This document shows positions 50,255 through 59,900 of a stretch of DNA of 64,000 bases, one piece after another (position 1 is the first letter of the stretch; every line of letters starts with the position of its first letter). This DNA comes from JAFDYH01 sp049840875 (GTDB lineage Bacteria; Bacteroidota; Bacteroidia; Chitinophagales; Chitinophagaceae), in contig JASGJE010000011.1 in NCBI GenBank assembly GCA_049840875.1, positions 930,001 to 994,000 of the forward strand, written 5' to 3'. The notes beneath the pieces are model-generated. The model was not told where the DNA came from. It searched no databases and worked only from the letters and a program-made list of their open reading frames with translations. The position numbers and the translations under genes were made by a program.

Positions 50255-51010
50255 TTATTTTATCTCTACGTTATTGTTCAATTCATCATCAACCAATATA
50301 CGTCCGCAGTTTTCACAAACCATCACCTTTTTGCGCTGACGGATTTCGCTCTGCTTTTGTGGTGGGATATAATAAAAGCATCCGCCACAGGCGTCACGTT
50401 CTACCGGCACGACTGCAAGACCATTGCGATAGCTTTTACGAATCTTCTCATAGCTCGCCAGTAAACGGGTATCAACATGTTCTTTTGCCTCTACAGCCAG
50501 TTTATTGAAATGCTTTTCTTCTTTTTCGTTTGCGGCGATGATTTTTTCGAGTTCGCCTTTTTTAGTATTCAGAATACTTTCTTTATTGGCAATCGTCTTC
50601 TTTGCTTTTTCCAATGAAACTGCTTTTTCAGCAATTTCTTCATTCGCATCCTTGATATGCTTTTCAGCCAGCTTTACTTCGAGCTGCTGCATTTCTATTT
50701 CTTTATTGATCGCTTCGAACTCCCGGTTGTTCTTTACATTGGTGCTTTGTTTTTCATATTTCTTTCCCAATGCCTGCGCTTCTTTTATCGCTTCTTTCTT
50801 TTGCTCAATAAACTGTGTGATGCCATTTATTTCTTCTTCGATGCGCAACTGGCGCGAATGCAAACCCTGAATTTCATCCTCAAGGTCGGCAACTTCCATC
50901 GGAAGCTCTCCTTTCAGAATGTGAATCTCATCCAGTTTGCTTTCAATTTTCTGAAGAGTGACTAATGAGGTTAATTTTTCTTCGACTGAAAATTCTTTAA
51001 CGTTTGCCAT
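50255..51010 (-). CDS. Zinc-ribbon coiled-coil protein
   Basis: This 251-residue protein has a long antiparallel coiled coil (about 10-190) followed by a C4 zinc ribbon: CGGC at the start and CENCG near the end. The family (CT398-like) is widespread and thought to bind nucleic acids or chaperone protein complexes; the exact role is unknown. It is cytoplasmic. It lies 21 bp after the Nif3-like gene in the same direction, an association often kept in Bacteroidota. Confidence 0.9.
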   Translation of the reverse strand: MANVKEFSVEEKLTSLVTLQKIESKLDEIHILKGELPMEVADLEDEIQGLHSRQLRIEEEINGITQFIEQKKEAIKEAQALGKKYEKQSTNVKNNREFEAINKEIEMQQLEVKLAEKHIKDANEEIAEKAVSLEKAKKTIANKESILNTKKGELEKIIAANEKEEKHFNKLAVEAKEHVDTRLLASYEKIRKSYRNGLAVVPVERDACGGCFYYIPPQKQSEIRQRKKVMVCENCGRILVDDELNNNVEIK

Positions 51011-51031
51011 TTTTTATTTCGGATTTAGAAC

Positions 51032-52126
51032 TCAAAAGTAGAATAGCGGGTTTGTATCCACTTCTGTTTTAAGGACGGCAAAGTTAGGGAATTTTTCCTC
51101 CAAAATATCCTGTAAAAGGTTTATAGTGAACTGCTCGCTTTCGTAGTGGCCAATATCGGCGATCACCAGTCTGTCATTGGCGTCGAAAAATTCGTGGTAT
51201 TTAACGTCGGCGGTTATATAAAAATCAGCCCCAGCAACTAATGCTTTGGAAATCAGAAAACTTCCTGCGCCTCCGCATACCGCTACTTTCTGAACAGGCC
51301 TTCCGGTTAATGCTGTATGCCGAATGACAGATACACCAAAAATTTCTTTTATCCTGGTTAGAAAGCTTATTTCATCCATCGGCTGCATAAGGTTTCCTAT
51401 TACCCCGCTGCCCGTTCCCTGGTGGGTATTCGCCAGGTTTACGATGTCGTAGGCAACTTCTTCATAGGGATGAACATCGATCAACGCTTTGATAATCTTA
51501 CTTTCAAGAAACGCCGGAAATATCGTTTCCACCCGGATTTCCTTTTCAAAATGCCGTTCCCCCGTTTCTCCTACATAGGGATTGGTGCCTTCGGTTCCTT
51601 TAAAAGTTCCGGTACCTTCACTATTGAAACTGCATTCGCTATAATTTCCAATAGACCCCGCTCCTGCCCCAAAAATTGCATTTCTTACCGACTCAGCATG
51701 AGCAAGCGGCACATAGGTGTACAACTTTCTCAAAATCTCAGCCTTTTCGGAAAGAATTGAAGTATTTTCCAATTCCAGCATTGCAGCAATACGACCGTTC
51801 ACACCGTCAAGTACATTGTCGAGATTTGTATGAATAGCGTAGATCGCGATATCATTTTTTATTGCCGCAACAACCGTTCTTTCCACATAATTTTTACCAT
51901 TTATTTTTTTTAAACCACTAAAAATTATCGGGTGATGCGCAATTACGAGGTTACATTTTTTTGTGATCGCCTCCTGTATTACTTCTTCTGTAGAATCAAG
52001 ACATACAATTATGCCGGTGCAGTCGCGGGTGGCATCGCCAATGATCAATCCTGCGTTATCATATTTTTCCTGCAATGCAGGATTAGCAACAGATTCGAGA
52101 TAAGCGATTATTGAGGCTATTTTCAT
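51032..52126 (-). CDS. Nif3-like dinuclear metal centre protein
   Basis: This 364-residue NIF3/YqfO family protein has the two-metal site residues in LVIAHHPIIFSGLKK and HTNLDNVLDGVN, and later in DIGHYESEQF. A middle insertion of about 100 residues (KLYTYVPLAHAESVRNAIF) is the PII/CutA-like domain known for the long form of the family. It is often annotated as GTP cyclohydrolase 1 type 2, but that activity is doubtful. TATCTTTA ends 6 nt before the ATG, a near match to the local -7 box. It forms a pair with the zinc-ribbon gene. Confidence 0.93.
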   Translation of the reverse strand: MKIASIIAYLESVANPALQEKYDNAGLIIGDATRDCTGIIVCLDSTEEVIQEAITKKCNLVIAHHPIIFSGLKKINGKNYVERTVVAAIKNDIAIYAIHTNLDNVLDGVNGRIAAMLELENTSILSEKAEILRKLYTYVPLAHAESVRNAIFGAGAGSIGNYSECSFNSEGTGTFKGTEGTNPYVGETGERHFEKEIRVETIFPAFLESKIIKALIDVHPYEEVAYDIVNLANTHQGTGSGVIGNLMQPMDEISFLTRIKEIFGVSVIRHTALTGRPVQKVAVCGGAGSFLISKALVAGADFYITADVKYHEFFDANDRLVIADIGHYESEQFTINLLQDILEEKFPNFAVLKTEVDTNPLFYF

Positions 52127-52356
52127 TGTTTAAAGATACAGGTCGGGTGTGAGTTTGTGGAGTTGAAGTTTGATGTTCGAGGTTTGTCATACATGTGGGT
52201 GTTTCATTGTTAGTTTTTGGTTTAGCGTCAGGTATTAGATTATAAATCTGGTTCGGGTCTTCTACACTTCTGTATTCTATCTTCTATTTCCTATTTTTCA
52301 CTTCTCTCTATTAACTCCTCACGCCTGGCACCCAACAACTGACACCCGATATTCAG

Positions 52357-52364
52357 TATCTTTG
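52357..52364 (+). promoter_or_regulatory. TAnnTTTG box at the YitT gene
   Basis: TATCTTTG ends 5 nt before the ATG at 52370. No TTG is found at a suitable distance. A start at or next to the ATG would give a leaderless mRNA. Confidence 0.5.
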
Positions 52365-52369
52365 AAAGA

Positions 52370-53350
52370 ATGGGAGTCAATCCGAATTTGCAGCAATTGG
52401 TCGTGCAGCAGGTGAAGAAAAATCTTGGTGCAGATGATGATAAAACCTTTCAGCGATACGAATACGCCAAGAATGCCTGGAAACGACGTAAAGAAGTACG
52501 GAATATCATACGGAGTATTGCGTTTATGTCTGCTGGTATTGCATCAGCAGCATTCGGCCTCGAAGGGTTTCTCATTCCTACAGGATTTATAGACGGTGGC
52601 GTAACCGGTATTTCTTTGCTGGTTAATAAAGAGACGGGAGTATCTCTTTCTTTGTTGATTTTATTAATTAATCTGCCTTTTATTTTCCTTGGATGGAAGC
52701 AAATCGGGAAAGCCTTTGGTATCAGAAGCATTATTGCGATAGCTGTACTCGCAGTTGTTATCGCAGTGGTTCCTTTCAAACCCATTACGGATGACAAACT
52801 ATTAGTAGCCGTTTTTGGGGGATTTTTCCTTGGTGCGGGTATAGGTCTTACAATTCGCGGAGGGGGCGTGATCGATGGCACAGAAATTCTTGCCATATTC
52901 CTGAGCCGCAAGAAAAGTTTATCAGTTGGTGATTTTATTCTTCTTTTCAATATTGTTATTTTTTCCGTTGCTGCATGGTTATTATCGATTGAAGTAGCTC
53001 TTTATTCTATATTAACTTATCTCGCAGCATCAAAAACGGTCGACTTTATATTGGAAGGAATAGAAGAGTTTACAGGCGTAACCATCATCTCCGTACATAG
53101 CGAAGAAGTTGCAGCAATGATCACCGATAAAATGGGCAGAGGCCTTACAGTGTACGCTGGCAAAAAAGGTTATGGCAGACGGGGTGAAAATCCTGCAGCA
53201 AGCAATATTATCTTTACTGTTGTCACTCGCCTGGAAATAAGCCGCCTTACCAGTGAAGTTGAAAAGATTGATCCCAATGCATTCATCGTAATGCAGAGCA
53301 TTAAAGATACTCATGGCGGAATGGTGAAGAAACGGCCGTTAAAAGAATAG
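52370..53350 (+). CDS. YitT family membrane protein
   Basis: This 326-residue protein has five or six membrane helices (AFMSAGIASAAFGLEGFLIP, LLILLINLPFIFLGW, IIAIAVLAVVIAVV, FILLFNIVIFSVAAWLL). A C-terminal soluble domain (TVYAGKKGYGR, then IVMQSIKDTHGG) is of the DUF2179 type. The function of YitT proteins is not established; transport is assumed. An N-terminal charged segment of about 45 residues precedes the first helix. It is single. Confidence 0.92.
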   Translation: MGVNPNLQQLVVQQVKKNLGADDDKTFQRYEYAKNAWKRRKEVRNIIRSIAFMSAGIASAAFGLEGFLIPTGFIDGGVTGISLLVNKETGVSLSLLILLINLPFIFLGWKQIGKAFGIRSIIAIAVLAVVIAVVPFKPITDDKLLVAVFGGFFLGAGIGLTIRGGGVIDGTEILAIFLSRKKSLSVGDFILLFNIVIFSVAAWLLSIEVALYSILTYLAASKTVDFILEGIEEFTGVTIISVHSEEVAAMITDKMGRGLTVYAGKKGYGRRGENPAASNIIFTVVTRLEISRLTSEVEKIDPNAFIVMQSIKDTHGGMVKKRPLKE

Positions 53351-53555
53351 CAGCATTAAAATATGTACCTGAAACATATTAATCATCCGTTTTTTTTCAT
53401 TGCACTCACATAAAAAATAGTATTGAAAAATCAGAAAGGCCGCAGTGATCAAATTATTTTTTGTCAAATCAAAAACCTTTGTACCTTTTCCATAAGTTCG
53501 CATCCCACCCTGGATTACTGCTTATAGTTTTTTAATTATAAAAAAGAATCTTGCC

Positions 53556-54179
53556 ATGCGACGAAAAAGGTTTGGTTATATCCTGTTAGCACTTCTGGTC
53601 ATCACAGGATTAGCAGGAAGAATTTCCGGTTCAATAACAGGTAAAGAAAGAAGAATAGCAGTCAGCCTGATGAAAAGTACAAGAACAGAAGTACTTCAAA
53701 GCCTTAACGGAATAAACAATACACAATTAAATTTCAAAACCGCGTCGGACAAATGGTCTGCAAAAGAATGCATGTACCACATTGCTGCAGCAGAAAACAA
53801 TCTCTGGCAATTATTGCAATCATCATTGAAAGCGCCTGCAAATCCGGAACAACGATCTGCCGTTAAAATGACTGACGAAGAAGTAATCCGCCTGGCAGAA
53901 GATCGTAATCAAAAATTAAAAACCACCGCAGCGCTGGAACCTCAACATACTTCATATAAATCCGTTAGCGCCGCTATTGATGATTTTAAGCGAAAAAGGC
54001 AGGAGCACATTGATTATTTAAAGTCAACAACAGAGGATCTCCGTGATCATATTGTGCTGACGCCTTTTGGTTGGATGGATTGCTACCAACTCTGTTTGAT
54101 GATTGCGTCCCACAGCAACCGGCATATGCAACAAATCAACGAAACAAAAGAAGAAGCATCTCTATCGAAAAGAAAATAA
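53556..54179 (+). CDS. DinB family protein with N-terminal membrane helix
   Basis: This 207-residue protein starts with a hydrophobic segment (FGYILLALLVITGLAGRISG), a signal anchor or signal peptide. The rest is a four-helix DinB/YfiT-like domain with three conserved metal-binding histidines: HIAAAENNLW, and HSNRHMQQ at the end. DinB proteins bind a divalent metal and may be thiol-dependent transferases; the substrate is unknown. Export of a DinB domain is common in Bacteroidota. A terminator at 54201 follows. Confidence 0.87.
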   Translation: MRRKRFGYILLALLVITGLAGRISGSITGKERRIAVSLMKSTRTEVLQSLNGINNTQLNFKTASDKWSAKECMYHIAAAENNLWQLLQSSLKAPANPEQRSAVKMTDEEVIRLAEDRNQKLKTTAALEPQHTSYKSVSAAIDDFKRKRQEHIDYLKSTTEDLRDHIVLTPFGWMDCYQLCLMIASHSNRHMQQINETKEEASLSKRK

Positions 54180-54200
54180 TCGGGGTGAAAAGCCCTTCCT

Positions 54201-54234
54201 GGCCCGGCTCTTGCAAAAGCAGCCGGGCCTTTTA
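54201..54234. terminator. Rho-independent terminator
   Basis: GGCCCGGCT and AGCCGGGCC pair perfectly over 9 bp (54201-54209 / 54221-54229) and are followed by TTTT. It ends the DinB transcript and lies next to the stop of the minus-strand acetyltransferase. Confidence 0.85.
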
Positions 54235-54681
54235 TTATTTGTCAGCTTGGTAAATATCGTTTCTGTTGATGGCCATCATACGTTCGGGCTGTGGATAGGG
54301 AGTAAATCCGAACCTTGCATAAAGTGAATGAGCGTCTTTAGTTGTTAATAAAAAGCGACGCAACCCCTGTAAATCTGGATGGTTCATTATAATTGTCATC
54401 AACCATTTCGACAGCCCTTTTCCGCGATGATCTTGTAAAACAAAAACATCTGCGAGATACGCAAACGTTGCAAAATCGCTTACAACTCTTGCAAAACCCA
54501 CTTGCTGCCCGATGTTGTCATAAACTCCAAAACAAAGTGAGTGGGTGATACTTCGCTTCACTGTATCAATAGGAATATTATTGGCCCAATAAGAATCGTT
54601 ACTAAGGTAATTATGTACTACAGCAATATCAATCAGTGATTGATCAGTCGAAATGCGATATCCATCTTTTTGCCAATTCAT
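54235..54681 (-). CDS. GNAT family N-acetyltransferase
   Basis: This 148-residue protein has the GNAT acetyl-CoA motif in DHRGKGLSKWLM (Q/R-x2-G-x-G/A), preceded by LADVFVLQ. The C-terminal FGFTPYPQPERMM is characteristic of a Bacteroidota branch. It acetylates a small molecule or protein amine in the cytoplasm; the substrate is unknown. It converges with the DinB gene and is divergent from the M32 gene at 54799. Confidence 0.92.
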   Translation of the reverse strand: MNWQKDGYRISTDQSLIDIAVVHNYLSNDSYWANNIPIDTVKRSITHSLCFGVYDNIGQQVGFARVVSDFATFAYLADVFVLQDHRGKGLSKWLMTIIMNHPDLQGLRRFLLTTKDAHSLYARFGFTPYPQPERMMAINRNDIYQADK

Positions 54682-54798
54682 TTTTATACGATTTTAAACA
54701 AGACTGTTTCGTTATGATTTTTATAAATTCGCTCCTGAGATAACAACGCAAATTTCAACTAACGGACTAAATATCAAAAGAGATTTTTCAATTAATAA

Positions 54799-56307
54799 AT
54801 GCAACGTATGACTAGTGTTGAGCTATACAATTCGTACCGGGAGCAAATGAGGCGTATTGCCGATATAAAATACGCATCAGCAGTGTTGCAATGGGACCAG
54901 GAAACGTATCTGCCGGCAAAATCAGCTGCTATCCGTGGTCAGCAAATTGCTACTTTGTCAGAGTTGGCGCATCAATTATTTACTGACGAAAAATTGGGAG
55001 CAACCTTAAATGAGTTGACAGAGAAAAGTCAGTTGAGCGAAACTGAAAAGAAAAATATTTCATTGACGAACGAGGATTATACAAAAAACAAAAAATACAG
55101 TTCAGCATTTGTGCGGAAGATGAGCGAGCAGGTAAATAAAACATTTCATGCCTGGATTGAAGCAAGAAAACAGGATTCTTTTTCTGTCTTTGAAAAAGAT
55201 CTTTCAGCGCTTATAGAATTAAAAAAAGAAGAAACACAAATTCTCGGCTTTGAACAGCATCCTTACAATGCATTACTAAATGAATTTGAAAAAGGTTGCT
55301 CAGTAACATTGTTAGATAAGTCATTCACAGAGCTGTTACCATCTTTGAAAGATTTGCTGGATAAGATCATGAGTAAAGAGCAGGTAGATAATTCTTTTTT
55401 AAAACAACATTTTCCTAAACAGGAGCAATGGAACTGGGGCATTCACCTGATCAATAAATTGAACTTCGATTTTAATGCCGGGCGGCAGGATATCAGTGAA
55501 CACCCTTTTACAATTAATTTCTCAAGCACTGATGTGAGGATCACAACACGGGTGGATGAAAATAATTTCGCCAATATGACCTGGAGCTGTATTCACGAAA
55601 CCGGTCACGCATTATATGAACAAGGTTTACTTGAAATACAATACGGGTTACCGTTAGGCGAAGCAGCATCTCTCAGCATTCATGAATCACAATCGAGGCT
55701 TTGGGAAAATAATGTTGGCAGAAGCTTACCTTTCTGGAGATATTTTTTACCTGAGCTGCAACAATATTTCCCGAAACAATTAGGCAATGTATCTCTACAT
55801 ACGTTTTATAAAGGCATCAATCGTGTTGAGCCATCTCTGATTAGAACGGAAGCGGATGAGCTTACTTATCACTTTCACGTTTACATCCGGTATGAATTGG
55901 AAAAACGACTGATTGAAGGATCGCTGAAAGCCAGCGAAATTCCGTCTTTCTGGAACGATCACTACAAGAAATACCTTGGGGTGAGTTCTGATAGTGATAA
56001 AAAAGGTTGTTTGCAAGACATTCACTGGAGCCATGGCAGTTTTGGGTACTTTCCTACCTACAGTCTCGGAAGTTTTTATGCAGCGCAGTTTTATTCATTT
56101 GCAAAAACTAAAATCAACAATTTAGATACTCAACTGGAACATGGTAAAACAGACGAATTATTAAGCTGGCTTCGTTTAAACGTTCATCAACACGGCAGAA
56201 TGTACACCAGTGAAGAACTTTGCAAAAAGATCACAGGCAAGTCATTGGACATCAATGAATTTATAAATTACCTCTTGCATAAGTACGGAAGGATTTATAA
56301 TTTGTGA
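54799..56307 (+). CDS. M32 family carboxypeptidase (carboxypeptidase Taq-like)
   Basis: This 502-residue zinc carboxypeptidase has the HExxH site at His266, Glu267 and His270 (IHETGHALYEQGL), with the M32 motifs DVRITTRVDENNF before it and HESQSRLWEN after it. The GxxxQxxSG-like C-terminal helices are present. It is cytoplasmic, without a signal peptide. The stop overlaps the longer frame of the downstream lipoprotein gene. Confidence 0.95.
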   Translation: MQRMTSVELYNSYREQMRRIADIKYASAVLQWDQETYLPAKSAAIRGQQIATLSELAHQLFTDEKLGATLNELTEKSQLSETEKKNISLTNEDYTKNKKYSSAFVRKMSEQVNKTFHAWIEARKQDSFSVFEKDLSALIELKKEETQILGFEQHPYNALLNEFEKGCSVTLLDKSFTELLPSLKDLLDKIMSKEQVDNSFLKQHFPKQEQWNWGIHLINKLNFDFNAGRQDISEHPFTINFSSTDVRITTRVDENNFANMTWSCIHETGHALYEQGLLEIQYGLPLGEAASLSIHESQSRLWENNVGRSLPFWRYFLPELQQYFPKQLGNVSLHTFYKGINRVEPSLIRTEADELTYHFHVYIRYELEKRLIEGSLKASEIPSFWNDHYKKYLGVSSDSDKKGCLQDIHWSHGSFGYFPTYSLGSFYAAQFYSFAKTKINNLDTQLEHGKTDELLSWLRLNVHQHGRMYTSEELCKKITGKSLDINEFINYLLHKYGRIYNL

Positions 56308-56324
56308 TTCTCAAAATTGCCTGT

Positions 56325-56741
56325 ATGAGATCATTTTTACTCTTATTGAGCTGTATTAGTATTCTCTCATTTTGTGCCTGCAAAAAGAGTGTCGAGAATC
56401 AGTTGGATAATATTATTATAAGTTCAATGAGTGAAGGACAATGGGTAATCACAAGTTTTAAAAATAATGATACCGATATTACTGCGGATTTTTCTGGTTA
56501 TAAGTTTCAATATCATAAAGACATGACTGTTGATGCCATCAAAAATGGTATAATTGAAATAACGGGAGACTGGAACGGAGATGCATTAGACAAAACAACA
56601 TGGGCAAACTTTCCGGGCAATTCATTGCCCATTACTTTATTGAATGGAACCTGGAAGATTTCGAATAATACCTGGACCTACGTGGTTGCTTCGCAAACTT
56701 CTGGCGGAAATACAAAATCGTTTCGCCTGGAAAAGCAATAA
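56325..56741 (+). CDS. Small lipoprotein with a lipocalin-like beta fold
   Basis: From the ATG at 56325 the protein has 138 residues, with a lipoprotein signal (MRSFLLLLSCISILSFCACKK) and an acylated Cys near position 19. The mature part has the pattern of small Bacteroidota lipocalin-like proteins (QWVITSFKNNDTDIT, then NGTWKISNNTWTYVV). It is probably anchored in the outer membrane. The longer frame from a GTG at 56304 would overlap the M32 stop. Function unknown. Confidence 0.82.
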   Translation: MRSFLLLLSCISILSFCACKKSVENQLDNIIISSMSEGQWVITSFKNNDTDITADFSGYKFQYHKDMTVDAIKNGIIEITGDWNGDALDKTTWANFPGNSLPITLLNGTWKISNNTWTYVVASQTSGGNTKSFRLEKQ

Positions 56742-56945
56742 ATACGAGTTTAAGGCTATAAAGTTTAAGTAGTATAATTAAACCCAATATTTTTATTGCC
56801 GTCACATACGTTATAAACAATTTATTTCCCCCATCATCCGTTTTTCTGGATAGCCTTTAGGCACCAATCGTATTTTTCCCAGTTTTTCTGGAATTATTGT
56901 TTTTTACATTTATATCCAGAGAAAGAGAAACCCGAACCTATTAGA

Positions 56946-59900
56946 ATGAAATCCATACTTGGTGGAACTGCTGCTCTATTAGTAAGCTTATGCTTTCTTG
57001 CTGTTTCGTCTGCAAATGGTCAAAAACCAGTTGCAAACTTTACTGCAAGCCCGCTTGCCGGTTGTTCCCCCCTGAGGGTAGATTTTAAGGATATGTCAAG
57101 TGGCAGCCCAACCTCATGGGCCTGGGATTTCGGAAATGGTAACACGTCCTCACTTTCGAACCCATCTGCAAATTATCTTAACCCCGGTACATATACAGTT
57201 ACATTAACCGTAAAAAATGCCAACGGTACAAATACGCTTGTACGAACCCAGTATGTGACGGTATACGAGTCTCCCACTGTCTCGTTTTCGTCTTTGCAGA
57301 CTACGGGATGTGTGCCCTTGCAGGTTCAATTCGCTGATAGTTCAAAAGCAGGAACCGGCAATACCAATGCGAGCTGGTATTGGGACTTTGGCGATGGTAC
57401 CAATTCAACTTTACAAAACCCGGCACACACTTATACAAACGCTGGTTCTTTTTCTGTAACACTAAAAGTTACTAACGACAAAGGCTGTTATCGGGTAGTT
57501 ACAGTACCTAATTATATCACAACAAATCCGGGCGTGACCGCTGATTTTACAAATAATTTGCCCGTTAGTTGTCAGCCACCAGCCACAATTACATTTACCA
57601 ATGCGACCACCGGGCCGGGTACATTCACCTACTTCTGGGATTTTGGAGATGGCACCACATCGACAGATGTAAACCCGCAGCACGATTATACAACGAAAGG
57701 ACTTTACAACGTCACTTTAGTTGCCACGAATAGTAACGGATGCACAGATACGATTGTAAAAAACAATCTTATACCGGTTGGTCAGTTCAATCCATCTTTT
57801 TCAAATGCGGATAGTGTGTGTATCAATTCACCCGTAAGTTTTACAAATACATCCGTACCTGTTCCATCATCTCAAACCTGGGATTTTGGTGACGGAAATA
57901 CATCTTCACAAACAAATCCGACAAACACATTCACTGCTGCAGGAACTTATACGGTAACACTAAACACAACATACGGAACATGTACTGACGTGACTTCCAA
58001 AACAATTGTGGTGGTAAATAAACCAACTCCTGATTTTACAGCAGCATCAACTGCCGCTTGTAAACCGCCTTTCAATGTCAGTTTCCAGGATCAGACACCT
58101 GGTGCAGTTAGCTGGCAATGGAAATTTGGCGATGGCGGTACTTCCAATTTACAAAACCCGGTACACAGTTATAATAATTATGGTAACTACGATGTAACGT
58201 TAATCGTTTCCAATAGCACAGGATGTGTTGATTCAATTACAAAAAGCGGGTTTATAAAAGTTACCAAACCGCAGGTAACTATACCATCATTACCAGCTAC
58301 AGGCTGTATACCATACACAATCAATCCGGTTGCAAATGTTATAACTGCCGATGCAGTTGTTTCTTATTTATGGGATTTTGGTGATGGCACAACTTCTAAT
58401 GCTCAGTCTCCTTCGCATACTTATCCTACGCAGGGTACATATACCGTCAGCCTTATCGTTGTGACAAGCAGCGGATGTTCAGACACATTAATAATACCGA
58501 GTGCAGTAAAAGTCGGAAGTTTACCTGTTGCTGATTTCTCCGCATCACCTATTCCATCTTGTGCGTCACAGGCTGTTCAGTTTACTGATTTATCAAGTGT
58601 GGCAGACGCGTGGCAATGGAATTTCGGTGATGGCAGTACTTCTTCTGTTAAAAATCCTTCTCACTTATATCCTGCTACAGGACCATTTACAATTTCTCTA
58701 ACCGTAGCAAATAATGGTTGTCTTGCAACAGCAACAAAGCTTAATTATGTAACCATAAAAGCGCCAATTTCTCGATTTGATATAACACCCGATTGCAGCA
58801 ACCGGACTAGCTTTACATTCACTGACCAATCAATAGGTCCGGTTACCACATGGTCATGGGATTTTGGTGATGGAAGCCCTACATCTTCTACCCCCAGCCT
58901 TACCCATAGTTTTCCGGCATTAGGAGTTTATACGGTCAAACTCACTACAACAACTGTATTCGGACCTGGTGATCAGTGTTCTTACACGCTTGCAAAAACT
59001 GTACATGCAGTTGATGAGAATCCAGTCATTTCTGCAAGTGCGAACCCCGCTTGTAAAGGCTCCCCGATTGCGTTTGCCGGAACAGTTGGAAATCCGTCTA
59101 ACATCGTAAATTATTCGTGGGACTTTGGTGATGGGGCAACTTCCAATACCCTGTCACCTACAATCAACCATACATATGTCACCTCAGGAAACTACACAGT
59201 TCGTTTGGTAACGACCGACATTAATGGTTGTACAGATATTGCACCGGTATACAATTTGAGAGTCAATGGGCCAGTGGCAAATTTTACAGCAACGAATGCA
59301 ACTGGTTGCAAAGGCCTGAACGTTACATTTAATGATTTGTCAACTACAGACGGCTTAAATCCTATCACAAGCTGGCAATGGGATTTTGGTGATGGCACAA
59401 CGCAGAACTTTACCGCTGGACCTTTTCAACATGTATATCCCGATAAGGGCATATATACAGTGAAACTAACAATTTCAGATGCATCTGGTTGCACAGATAC
59501 TATATCGAAACCCAATTTAGTAATTGCAACAGACCCTGAACCAAGCTTTTTCTCAAATGATACATTGACCTGTCCGGGAGCAACCGTAAACTTTACCAAT
59601 ACATCCGAAGCTCTTATAAGCTATTCGAGTGCATGGGATTTTGGTGATGGTACAACGTCGCTTCTATTTTCACCCAGTCATAATTATACTTCTCCGGGAC
59701 TTTACACGGTTAAACTAAAAATTACAGATTATTATGGTTGTCCCGATTCTATAACAAAGACAACATACATCAACGTAGATAAACCAATTGCAAGATTTAA
59801 TGTAAATGATTCAATAAGCTCCTGTACACCTTTTGAAGTTCATTTTAAAGATTCATCTTCTTATTCAAATTTGTTAACCTGGAATTTTGGTGATGGTGGC